From: Hyphomicrobium facile
GTDB lineage: Bacteria; Pseudomonadota; Alphaproteobacteria; Rhizobiales; Hyphomicrobiaceae
Direction of reading: 5' to 3'
DNA: 64,000 bases
Assembly: GCF_900116175.1 (NCBI RefSeq)
Contig: NZ_FPCH01000003.1
Span: forward strand, 1-64,000
How positions within the stretch are numbered: position 1 is the first letter of the stretch; every line of letters begins with the position of its first letter. Below, in pieces: positions 37,086 through 44,925 of this stretch. The position numbers and the translations under genes are program-made. The notes beneath the pieces were generated by a model. The model saw nothing but the letters and a program-made list of their open reading frames with translations. It did not search any database and was not told where the DNA came from.

Positions 37086-37721
37086 TCAGCAGTCGTGCGC
37101 CATACGCAACCGCTTTGTTTCAAGGTAACGACGGTTGTGCGGGTTCGGATCGACGACCAGCGGCACGCGTTCGATGACAGAAATGCCGAGAGCCCGTAGC
37201 GCCTGCTGCTTGAGCGGGTTGTTCGACAACAATCGAACCGTATTCATGCCGAGCTCCAACAGTGCTCGGCCTGCCAATGTATAATCGCGAGCGTCGACTG
37301 GAGCGCCAATCTCGATATTGGCGTCGATCGTGTCGATCCCTTGATCTTGAAGCGCGTAGGCCTGCAGCTTCTTGAACAATCCAATACCGCGCCCTTCCTG
37401 GTAGGGCGCGTACGCAAGTGCTCCGAACGGCGCTGCACAAATGGCCCGCAAAGCCATCTGCAGTTGCTGGTGGCAATCACAGCGCAGCGAATGAAAAATA
37501 TCCCCCGTTACGCAACCCGAATGGATGCGCACCAGAGGGATGGTTGCTTCTGACGCTTCGGCGGTACGATGAACCAGAACGACGAGCTGTTCGGCGGCGT
37601 CGTCGCCTTGATACGCGTAAGCATCAAGGAGAACCTCCTCGCCCTCCAATTCTATTGGTAACACAGTGGCAACGACGCGTAGGACGCCCGGTTCGACGGC
37701 TTTTAAGGCGCTTATCCGCAT
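37086..37721 (-). CDS. ribA: GTP cyclohydrolase II
   Basis: Opens the imidazole ring of GTP in the first step of riboflavin synthesis. All three zinc cysteines are present in SGCVTGDIFHSLRCDCHQQL (Cys70, Cys81, Cys83), followed by the EGRGIGLFKKLQAYALQDQG catalytic block. 211 residues, a stand-alone enzyme. It complements the ribBA gene 4 kb away, whose C-terminal GTP cyclohydrolase domain lacks these cysteines. It is last in a run of minus-strand genes for sulfur oxidation and flavin synthesis. Confidence 0.93.
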   Translation of the reverse strand: MRISALKAVEPGVLRVVATVLPIELEGEEVLLDAYAYQGDDAAEQLVVLVHRTAEASEATIPLVRIHSGCVTGDIFHSLRCDCHQQLQMALRAICAAPFGALAYAPYQEGRGIGLFKKLQAYALQDQGIDTIDANIEIGAPVDARDYTLAGRALLELGMNTVRLLSNNPLKQQALRALGISVIERVPLVVDPNPHNRRYLETKRLRMAHDC

Positions 37722-37766
37722 TGTTGTTTCGCCTCCTGGAGACGCGGCACGCTTGAGGCTGCGATT

Positions 37767-38345
37767 TCACTTCGCCGGCGACGCCGACTGGTTGATCCGA
37801 TACATATCGAGCTCGGGGCCAGATCCGTCGAAGAAGCCTTTGGCGTTTGGCATGACGACTTTCCGAAGCGTCTTGGCGTCCAAGACCTGCTTGTCATCGA
37901 TGATCTTCCCGACTGACAGGATGTAGGCCGACAGCGCGTACACCTCGTCGGGCGTGAGGGAGCCCGGTTGGTCGAACGGCATGGTGCGCCAGATATAGTC
38001 GAACAGCGTACTGGCATGGGGCCAGTAACTCTCGACAGATTTGAGGGGCCTGTCCGTGGCCAAGCTTCCCCGTCCGCCTGCGAGCACGGGGCCGCCAGCT
38101 TCTTTTATCCCCTCGAGATGCTCACCATGACAATGAGCGCACCGTTGCGCATAGATTTCACGGCCAGCAGCGGCCGTGCCTTGTCCAGGGGGCAGAGTTG
38201 CGCCGTCAGGCTGAATGGCAAAGAACTTTGCCAGTTCCTCTGACGAGACCGGCGTGCCGACACTCGCGTCGGTATTGCCGGCGTGGGACAACGCGGGCCA
38301 CAAGCAGAAGAGTATTGCCGTGCAAAGGCCTCTAAACGTGGACAT
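37767..38345 (-). CDS. Class I c-type cytochrome, partner of the SoxC-like sulfite dehydrogenase
   Basis: A 192-residue periplasmic protein with a signal peptide (STFRGLCTAILFCLWPALSHA) and one haem-binding motif CAHCH near residue 80; the Met ligand is probably in TMPFDQPG. It accepts electrons from the molybdenum subunit and passes them to the respiratory chain, as SorB or SoxD-type cytochromes do. It overlaps the 3' end of the soxC gene by 14 bp, so translation is coupled. The length and single haem fit the small SoxD/SorB-like group; which name is right cannot be settled here. Confidence 0.85.
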   Translation of the reverse strand: MSTFRGLCTAILFCLWPALSHAGNTDASVGTPVSSEELAKFFAIQPDGATLPPGQGTAAAGREIYAQRCAHCHGEHLEGIKEAGGPVLAGGRGSLATDRPLKSVESYWPHASTLFDYIWRTMPFDQPGSLTPDEVYALSAYILSVGKIIDDKQVLDAKTLRKVVMPNAKGFFDGSGPELDMYRINQSASPAK

Positions 38346-39669
38346 TGGACACACTACCGTCTGAAGCGACGGCCCAGCTCTGAATGGCGTTGTAGTGGTA
38401 GACGGAGTTCACGCCTCGCACGCTGATAAGCTCCGAGCGCGTCGGCTGAACGTTGCCGGCTTCGTCGATACACCGGCTTTGTAAAATGGCCGGCTTGCCA
38501 TCCCAGTGCCAAGGGTAGCTGAAGCGTACCGTACTCATGGGCTCCGGCACATTGTCGAGCCTGGCCGGCGCCCACGTCTTGCCGCCGTCGAGTGACACGT
38601 CGACCGCATAAACGCGGCCGCGTCCAGACCATGCGAAACCCTTGATCAGATAATGACCGGGCTTCGGCAGCATCATTTCGCCGGACGGAAACGTGATGAC
38701 GGACTTTGCATCCATCTCGAGAGTGAACAGTTTCGCGCGCCCGTCCTTCAAGAGATCGGTATAGGCGGCCGTTTCCTCATGCGTCATGAACGGGCGGTCG
38801 CTCACTTGCAGGCGACGCAGCCACTTGATCTGCGTATTGCCTTCGAAGCCTGGCAATATGAGGCGGAGCGGGTAGCCCTGCTCGGGCCGAAGCGCTTCGC
38901 CGTTCTGTCCGTAAGCTATGAGCGCATCCGACATCAGCTTGCCGATCGGAATGCTGCGGGTCATCACCGCGGCGTCGGCGCCTTCGGCCAAGACCCAGGC
39001 CGCATTCTCCTGCAAGCCCACGTGACGAGCCAACGTCGCAAACGGAACGCCCGTCCACTCGGTCGTGCTCAATAATCCGTGCGTAACTTGGACGTTTTTT
39101 CCTGTCGGCTTCGACCACTCGTCCAACGTATTGCCGGAGCACTCGATAAAGCATCGCCGCGTAACGGACGGCAAACTCTTGATCTCGGCGATCGTGAATT
39201 TCTTCGCGATATCGACAAGACCGTGAACGTAGAGCTCGTGGCGCGCTGGATCTATGGTTGGAATGCCGCCGTGATGGCGCTCGAAGTGCAGCCCGGAGGG
39301 CGTAAGATTTCCGATCGTTGCGGCGAGCGGCGTATATGTCCACGAAGTGGCATCCAGCGGACGATCGGCTTTGACACGCACCTCGGTTTCGAATTGGGAG
39401 CGTGTGCCGTAGCCGTTATCTTCGTGCACACCGCGACCCATCTCTTTCGTAGGATCGTCGGGAACGTCGTAAAGGACCGCACCAGGAGGTGCCGTCTTCT
39501 TCTCGGCGAGCGCCGGCGCAGCTGCCAATGGCGCGGCAGCGGTCGCCGCGGCGGCGGAAAATATCAGCTTGCGCCGATCAAGCTCGAGATGCGGCTTCAT
39601 CCCGTCCTTGCAGGGACAATCGTCACCCGATGGACCTGCCGTAGCTTCGGTGTTTCGATTTAGCGACAC
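38332..39669 (-). CDS. soxC: Sulfite dehydrogenase molybdenum subunit, SoxC type
   Basis: Periplasmic molybdopterin enzyme that oxidises sulfite to sulfate. The N-terminus has a twin-arginine signal (DRRKLIFSAAAATAAAP, residues 31-47). The sulfite oxidase fold follows, with the Mo ligand cysteine at about 177 in CFIECSGNT, and the C-terminal dimerisation domain with VYAVDVSLDGGKTW. 445 residues, typical of SoxC. No soxAXYZB genes are nearby, so it acts as a stand-alone sulfite dehydrogenase with the following cytochrome. An operator box lies 40 bp upstream of the start. Confidence 0.92.
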   Translation of the reverse strand: MSLNRNTEATAGPSGDDCPCKDGMKPHLELDRRKLIFSAAAATAAAPLAAAPALAEKKTAPPGAVLYDVPDDPTKEMGRGVHEDNGYGTRSQFETEVRVKADRPLDATSWTYTPLAATIGNLTPSGLHFERHHGGIPTIDPARHELYVHGLVDIAKKFTIAEIKSLPSVTRRCFIECSGNTLDEWSKPTGKNVQVTHGLLSTTEWTGVPFATLARHVGLQENAAWVLAEGADAAVMTRSIPIGKLMSDALIAYGQNGEALRPEQGYPLRLILPGFEGNTQIKWLRRLQVSDRPFMTHEETAAYTDLLKDGRAKLFTLEMDAKSVITFPSGEMMLPKPGHYLIKGFAWSGRGRVYAVDVSLDGGKTWAPARLDNVPEPMSTVRFSYPWHWDGKPAILQSRCIDEAGNVQPTRSELISVRGVNSVYHYNAIQSWAVASDGSVSNVHV

Positions 39670-39708
39670 CCCCGCCTCCTGAAATATACGACCTGGGCGC
39701 TCAATGTA

Positions 39709-39724
39709 TGTATCAGTCGGTACA
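39709..39724. promoter_or_regulatory. Operator box upstream of soxC
   Basis: TGTATCAGTCGGTACA matches the right half of the ideal dyad TGTACCGATCGGTACA and most of the left half. It lies 40 bp before the soxC start, in the 170-bp gap after ribF, so soxC-cytochrome-ribA may have its own regulated promoter. Confidence 0.75.
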
Positions 39725-39842
39725 ATGCAAGCTCAAATGCAGGACCGTTGATTAAAAGATGACGTCCGCCTGACGAGGCAGAGAAAGACTGCCGTTTCGC
39801 TCTTTGCTAAAACGTTATGCGCCGTAAATTGCCGTTCAGGAC

Positions 39843-40913
39843 TCAGTGTCCGTCAGCGCTCGCAATGGCGCACGCACGGCGGTCGAGCACACTCTCTATC
39901 GCGGGTTCTTGAAAGTCGCTGCTCAGCAGGCGCCGGGCGGACAGGCAGTCGGCATCGATCTGCTTCGTCAGGGCAGAGACATTGACGAAGGTTCGTTCGG
40001 ATCTCTGAAACGCCACGAACTCGACGAGCAATTGCGCTCCGTATATATCGCCGCTGAAATCGAGAATGTGGACCTCGAGGCGCGGCGCTCCATCGTCAAA
40101 CTGAGGCCGCGTTCCGTAGCACGCTACCCCGTTCGCGATTTTCCCATCGATCAGAACCCGGACGGCGTAGATGCCGAAGCCGATGCGCGCATCGTGGAAC
40201 GGATCGAGATTGGCTGTCGGAAAGCCGAGCTGACGACCACGCTTGTCGCCGTGGACGACGATGCCTTCCATCGTCCATCTGCGACCCAGAAGATTGTTGG
40301 CCGCCTTGACGTCACCCAGAGCCAGCCTTGACCTTACCGCCGTCGACGTAATGGTCTCGTCGCTCTCCATCAGGACCAGCGGGGGGATCACCTCAACAGT
40401 CATGCCGGCGCAAGGACCCAGTTCGGCAAGTTGGGTTACACCTCCTATGCGCTTTTTACCGAAGCGAAAATTTCTGCTGGCGATGATCCGCTCGGGCTCG
40501 AAACCTCGCGTCAGCACTTGCTGGACGAACGCTTCCGGTTGCAGCGACGCCATTCCGGCATCGAACTTGAGAGTGATGACATCATCGACACCCGCTTCCT
40601 TCAGCAAACGGGCTTTCTCGGCGGGGCCCGTCAGTTGGACGAATGGCTCGTGCGGCGCCAGAACGACACGAGGATGCGGATCGAACGTGATCGCCACCAC
40701 ACGGCGTCCGTCGACCCGCGCCATCTTCGACGCACGTTTTATGATTTCACGGTGGCCTCTATGGACACCGTCGAAATTGCCGACGACGACGTAGGCGCCA
40801 CGCAGATGCTCCGGCACATCTTGCAATTTGTCCAACGACCACGACGATGCACCTGCGGATTTAAGCTCCGCAGATCGCACGTCGCCTTCTGCACTCAAGG
40901 CATTGAGGCTCAT
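39843..40913 (-). CDS. ribF: Bifunctional riboflavin kinase / FAD synthetase
   Basis: Converts riboflavin to FMN and then to FAD. The N-terminal FAD synthetase domain has GNFDGVHRGH (nucleotide-binding), FDPHPRVVL, RIIASRNFRFGKKR and TAVRSRLALGD. The C-terminal riboflavin kinase domain has GRQLGFPTANL and RLEVHILDFSGDIYG. 356 residues, slightly longer than usual because of a 40-residue N-terminal extension. Placement inside a cluster of FMN-dependent monooxygenases suggests a dedicated second copy, though copy number cannot be judged from this window. Confidence 0.92.
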   Translation of the reverse strand: MSLNALSAEGDVRSAELKSAGASSWSLDKLQDVPEHLRGAYVVVGNFDGVHRGHREIIKRASKMARVDGRRVVAITFDPHPRVVLAPHEPFVQLTGPAEKARLLKEAGVDDVITLKFDAGMASLQPEAFVQQVLTRGFEPERIIASRNFRFGKKRIGGVTQLAELGPCAGMTVEVIPPLVLMESDETITSTAVRSRLALGDVKAANNLLGRRWTMEGIVVHGDKRGRQLGFPTANLDPFHDARIGFGIYAVRVLIDGKIANGVACYGTRPQFDDGAPRLEVHILDFSGDIYGAQLLVEFVAFQRSERTFVNVSALTKQIDADCLSARRLLSSDFQEPAIESVLDRRACAIASADGH

Positions 40914-40993
40914 CGCGTGCTCTCGCTTCCCACTTGCGGGCTGCGTCCGCCGGCTATTCGCGGCCGAATGAATTTACCCGGCCGCCGCAACCG

Positions 40994-41533
40994 TCAAATA
41001 TGCGAAATCATCCCGTAGCGGGCGTCGTGATAGACCAGCGGCGCGAGGGTCTCGACATCCGTTCCGATGACCTGACCGACAAATACAGTGTGCGTGCCGA
41101 TCGGAATTCTCTGTTGAATTTCACATTCGAGCTGGGCTGCGGCGCCCTTGATGAGGGGCACGCCTCTTTCGCTCAAGCGATGCTCGACGGACGCGAATTG
41201 ATTTTCGCCCTTCGTGGCGAAATGTTCAGCGATGTTCTTTTGGCCATCAGCCAGGATATTGACTGCAAATGCGCCTTTTCTATCGATATGCGGATGAGTC
41301 CGCGCCGTCTTGTTTACGGCGATGAGGATGGTCGGCGGCTCGGCGCAAACACTGCAGACCGCGGTCGCGGTAAATCCGTAGAGCGTGCCGTTCTCTTCCG
41401 TTGTGATCACGGTCACGCAACCGGCGAGCTGGCGCATGACTGTTCGAAAGGCATTGGCATCGACAGTCGAGGGCTTCCCCCCCAACGCAGCACCGATGCT
41501 GTTGATCGCGCTCCGAATAGACCCCATCTGCAT
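40994..41533 (-). CDS. Flavin reductase, HpaC/FRP split-barrel family; candidate DmoB
   Basis: Supplies reduced FMN to a two-component monooxygenase using NAD(P)H. Family motifs: FRTVMRQLAGCVTVIT, GFTATAVCSVCAEPPTILIAVN and FAVNILADGQ. 179 residues, about 19 kDa. From memory, the small subunit DmoB reported with purified DMS monooxygenase of Hyphomicrobium was about 19 kDa, so the size fits. GAGGAGAG precedes the ATG. It sits between ribBA and ribF on the same strand. It could also serve SfnG. Confidence 0.88.
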   Translation of the reverse strand: MQMGSIRSAINSIGAALGGKPSTVDANAFRTVMRQLAGCVTVITTEENGTLYGFTATAVCSVCAEPPTILIAVNKTARTHPHIDRKGAFAVNILADGQKNIAEHFATKGENQFASVEHRLSERGVPLIKGAAAQLECEIQQRIPIGTHTVFVGQVIGTDVETLAPLVYHDARYGMISHI

Positions 41534-41598
41534 AAGTCAGTCTCTCCTCATTTCAGGCAATGAAGGTCGCGGCCCCACCGGCTCGCGCCTTCGCAACT

Positions 41599-42708
41599 TC
41601 ACAACTGCTCTTTCCCGACAATCGTCAGCCCATAACCTTCGATGCCGACGAGTGTCTGATCGCGGCTCGACAGCAGGATCATGTCTTTGATCCCAAGATC
41701 GACGAGGATTTGCGCACCGACGCCGTACTCGCGAAGTTGCGGGCCCGGCCGGGAATGGGGGCTGCTGTTGCGAATGCGCTCGGAAAGCGCGCCGCGGCGG
41801 CCATCGTTCAAAAGAACGATGACGCCCCGTCCCCGCCGCATGATCTTGAACATGGCGCTATTCAAGCCTTCTCCCTCGCGAGAGAGGATCACGTCGCTCA
41901 CAAGATCCGACCTGTGCAGGCAAACTGGGATTGCGCCAGGCTTCGTGATATTTCCCTTGATCAACACCGCGTGCTCGGAGCCGTCGACTGTGTCCTGGTA
42001 AATGGCCAACTGCCATTCACCGAAGCTCGGGTGATGAATCGCAGACGTCGCAACACGCGTGACAAGCCGCTCATGGCGAAGCCGGTAGGCGATCAGATCA
42101 GCAATCGTTCCGAGCTTGATGCGATGCGCACTCGCGAATTTCAGCAGATCCGGCAGGCGCGCCATCGTGCCGTCATCGTTCATGATTTCGCAGATGACGC
42201 CTGATGGATTGAGGCCCGCGATCCTCGCCACATCAACAGCAGCCTCGGTATGCCCCGCGCGAACGAGCGTACCGCCTTCCCGTGAAATCAACGGGAAAAT
42301 ATGGCCCGGAGTGACGATATCGTTCGACGTGCATTCCGGATTGATTGCGACTGCGATGGTTCGCGCCCGGTCGGCGGCGGAAATTCCTGTCGTCACTCCG
42401 GTCTTGGCTTCGATCGAAAGAGTGAAGGCGGTCTGCAACCCTGTTTGCACCGATTGCGCCATGGCACTGAGTTTCAGGTGCGCAACACGCTGAGGCGTTA
42501 GTGCGAGACAGATCAGCCCACGTGCGTGCCGGGCCATGAAGTTTATGGCATCGGCGGTCGCGAATTGCGCTGGAATGACTATATCGCCTTCGTTCTCGCG
42601 ACCTTCGTCGTCGACGAGAATGAAGCAGCGCCCAGCCCTCGCTTCTTCAATGATGTCTTCCGCAGGGCTTATCTCTTCAGCGTCGTGGTTCGTGAACATG
42701 AAGTTCAT
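41599..42708 (-). CDS. ribBA: RibBA-like protein: active DHBP synthase, degenerate GTP cyclohydrolase II domain
   Basis: The N-terminal half makes 3,4-dihydroxy-2-butanone 4-phosphate for riboflavin; its metal and substrate motifs are intact ([11 protein letters not shown], DFxxN-type [37 protein letters not shown]). The C-terminal half is homologous to GTP cyclohydrolase II but the zinc cysteines are missing: where an active enzyme has H-S-x-C...LRCDC this one reads [18 protein letters not shown], and the QEGRGIGL block is NDGRRGALS. So it is probably monofunctional, with the separate ribA supplying the other activity. Confidence 0.9.
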   Translation of the reverse strand: MNFMFTNHDAEEISPAEDIIEEARAGRCFILVDDEGRENEGDIVIPAQFATADAINFMARHARGLICLALTPQRVAHLKLSAMAQSVQTGLQTAFTLSIEAKTGVTTGISAADRARTIAVAINPECTSNDIVTPGHIFPLISREGGTLVRAGHTEAAVDVARIAGLNPSGVICEIMNDDGTMARLPDLLKFASAHRIKLGTIADLIAYRLRHERLVTRVATSAIHHPSFGEWQLAIYQDTVDGSEHAVLIKGNITKPGAIPVCLHRSDLVSDVILSREGEGLNSAMFKIMRRGRGVIVLLNDGRRGALSERIRNSSPHSRPGPQLREYGVGAQILVDLGIKDMILLSSRDQTLVGIEGYGLTIVGKEQL

Positions 42709-42825
42709 AACTTCGCTTCCTTCCCCGGATCGCTTAGAAACCGGTTTAGCCAGCGTCTAAACTCTCGTTTCTTCGCGGAAGGACCGCTCTGTTACCGAGC
42801 CATCCCCCCTTCGCCTTTTTTAGTG

Positions 42826-43941
42826 TTATGCGATCGCTTGCCTTTTCATCGGGGCGGCGCGCTCGAGTTCGCGGACGAGCGGAATGACCCGCTCACCGAA
42901 AAAGCGCGTCTCCTCATGGAAGTGCAAGAACCCGCAAAGAACCATGTCCACGCCGATTTTGCGGAGTTCGTATATGCGGAGCGCGATCTGCTCGGGCGTT
43001 CCGACCAAGTTCGTGTTGAAGCCATCGTTGTATTGGATCAGATCGCGGCTCGTGGACTTCACCCACATCCCCTTGCCTTCCTTGCTCGCCTGCCCGGCCT
43101 CCTTGACCGCTATGCGGAAATTCTCGACGGCCTCCGTATCGGCGCCGCGCACGATACGCTCGAGTTCTGCCTGAGCTTCCGCTTCCGTCTCGCGAGCAAT
43201 CACGAAGGCATTGGCAACGAATTTGACTGTCCGGCCTTTTGCCGTTGCAAGCTTCGTGACGTAATTGATCTGCTCTTTGAAGCCCTCGGGTGTATTGCCA
43301 TTCATGCAATACCAATCCGAAACCGACGCCGCCATTCTTTGGGCCGCGAGCGAATTTCCGCCTTGGAAAATCTCCGGCGTCGGACGACCGGGAATGACGA
43401 GCGGCTTCGGCTTCAGTGTGTAGCCGTCGATCTTCCAATACTTGCCGGCGTAACTGAAATCGTCCTCGGTCCACGCCCCGCGAAGAATCTCGATGAATTC
43501 CTGCGAACGGACGTAACGCTCATCGTGCTCGACCCACGGCACGCCAAGAGCATCGTATTCGGCTCGACACCAACCGCTGACAACGTTGATCGCCCAGCGG
43601 CCATTGAAGATTTGATCGGCGGTAGCGCCATGCTTGGCGACGACACCGGGATGAAACATTCCCGGAAGTATGCCGGTAATGATGTTGAGCGTTTCGGTAT
43701 GAGCGAGCAGCGCTGTCGAAAATATCAGCGCGTCATGTTGATATTCAGCGCCGTAGCTTCCCATGAAGCGGATCTGCGTAAGGGCATACTCGAAGCCAAC
43801 TTCTTCCGCGATCTTGGCGAGTCTAATGTTGTATTCGAGACCCCAGTCGGTGCGCTGCGGGACCTTGCTGACAACAAGGCCACCGCTGGCACTGGAAACC
43901 CAATGCGCAAACTTCATAGGACTAGCGTTCTTGGCGCCCAT
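42826..43941 (-). CDS. sfnG: FMNH2-dependent dimethyl sulfone monooxygenase
   Basis: Luciferase-like monooxygenase that cleaves dimethyl sulfone to methanesulfinate and formaldehyde. The full-length protein (371 residues) reads as SfnG: FAHWVSSASGGLVVSK, FMGSYGAEYQHD, GILPGMFHPGVVAKHGA, WAINVVSGWCRAEYDALG and the late ETRFFGERVIPLVREL. The group is close to SsuD alkanesulfonate monooxygenase, so a related C1 or C2 sulfone or sulfonate substrate remains possible. It follows msuE by about 90 bp on the same strand, the partner it needs for reduced FMN. Confidence 0.9.
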   Translation of the reverse strand: MGAKNASPMKFAHWVSSASGGLVVSKVPQRTDWGLEYNIRLAKIAEEVGFEYALTQIRFMGSYGAEYQHDALIFSTALLAHTETLNIITGILPGMFHPGVVAKHGATADQIFNGRWAINVVSGWCRAEYDALGVPWVEHDERYVRSQEFIEILRGAWTEDDFSYAGKYWKIDGYTLKPKPLVIPGRPTPEIFQGGNSLAAQRMAASVSDWYCMNGNTPEGFKEQINYVTKLATAKGRTVKFVANAFVIARETEAEAQAELERIVRGADTEAVENFRIAVKEAGQASKEGKGMWVKSTSRDLIQYNDGFNTNLVGTPEQIALRIYELRKIGVDMVLCGFLHFHEETRFFGERVIPLVRELERAAPMKRQAIA

Positions 43942-44028
43942 GACTGCTGCCTTTCGATGCCTTAGCGGGAGCGTTCCCGATTTTTACAGAGCATACGGTT
44001 CAACGAAGGAGGGAATTGCTGGGGCAGG

Positions 44029-44586
44029 CTATTCGACCAACTGACGAACGGGCACACGTGAAGGCACAAGCAGGCCGACGGCTTCATCTGCCGCTCTTTC
44101 GATGCGCTCTCTAAGGGCGGGGCTTGAAACCGCGCCACTTGCGAAATCATCGCTGAGGCCGTAGAGACCGGTCGTCACGGTCTGGATTGCAAAAAAGCCC
44201 ATGAGGGGCCGCATCTGATGCTCGATCACTAGGGCGTGCATTGGTGTACCGCCAGTTGCACACAGGATCGCCTTGCGGTTACGCATGGCGTCCCGATCCA
44301 CAAGATCAAAGAAGTGCTTGAGCAATCCCGTGTAGGCTGCTCGATACACCGGCGTCCCGATGATCAGCAGGTCAGCACGCTCAACGAGCTGGAGGAGTTC
44401 TTCGCCTTTGACGGAGACGTCAGGGCGCGTCAGTCCGCACATGACCTCATGGCCAACGTCGGATAGGGCTATTTTATAGCTGTCCGTTGGCAGCGCCGTC
44501 GCGACGGCATCAGCCACGGCGTCAATCAAGATGCCAGTCTTAGATTGGCGCGTCGGACTGCCGTTGATCCCCACAATGGTCAACAT
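44029..44586 (-). CDS. msuE: NAD(P)H-dependent FMN reductase, MsuE/SsuE type
   Basis: A 185-residue flavodoxin-fold reductase that provides FMNH2 to sulfonate or sulfone monooxygenases. Motifs: VGINGSPTRQSKTG (FMN phosphate loop), IIGTPVYRAAYTGLLKHFFDL and ILCATGGTPMHAL. Start ATG 44586 has AGGGAAAC upstream and gives the normal MLTIVGINGS N-terminus. It is the first gene of the minus-strand run through sfnG, ribBA, the second flavin reductase and ribF, and the operator box at 44640 lies 53 bp before its start. Confidence 0.9.
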   Translation of the reverse strand: MLTIVGINGSPTRQSKTGILIDAVADAVATALPTDSYKIALSDVGHEVMCGLTRPDVSVKGEELLQLVERADLLIIGTPVYRAAYTGLLKHFFDLVDRDAMRNRKAILCATGGTPMHALVIEHQMRPLMGFFAIQTVTTGLYGLSDDFASGAVSSPALRERIERAADEAVGLLVPSRVPVRQLVE

Positions 44587-44639
44587 CAGGCGTTTCCCTA
44601 GATATTTTTTTTTAGGGTCCATTGACCGGACCACCTGTT

Positions 44640-44655
44640 TGTATCGATCGGTCCA
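44640..44655. promoter_or_regulatory. Operator box upstream of msuE-sfnG
   Basis: TGTATCGATCGGTCCA differs from the ideal dyad TGTACCGATCGGTACA at two positions. A weaker partial match (TTGACCGGACCA) lies just downstream toward the gene. Confidence 0.75.
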
Positions 44656-44865
44656 TCATTATGTAAAAATTCAAAACACGCAAGTGGGATCAGCGATGAG
44701 CTGCAAGTTCGTCCGCATACTTTGCTCGCTTTAAAATTAACGCGCCTCAAGTCCCGAGCTCAAATCCATCAACGCGCATGAAAGAAGGGCATCAATCTCT
44801 GCGTGGAAATTTTTTTCGGGCAACCCGAGCGGCGAATGCGGTCACGAATTAAGTGCCCGCGGACA

Positions 44866-44898
44866 CAAAAAAGCCCGAAGCTTTTGGAGCTCCGGGCT
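44866..44898 (-). terminator. Rho-independent terminator of the porin gene
   Basis: On the minus strand AGCCCGGAGCT-CCAAA-AGCTTCGGGCT (one mismatch) is followed by TTTTTT, 27 bp beyond the porin stop codon. Confidence 0.85.
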
Positions 44899-44925
44899 AA
44901 GTGGAGGAAGCAGGACACGAAGAAG

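Noticed and set aside
42709-42825. FMN riboswitch upstream of ribBA
   Set aside because: None of the conserved RFN-element blocks could be found on the coding strand in this gap or before ribF.
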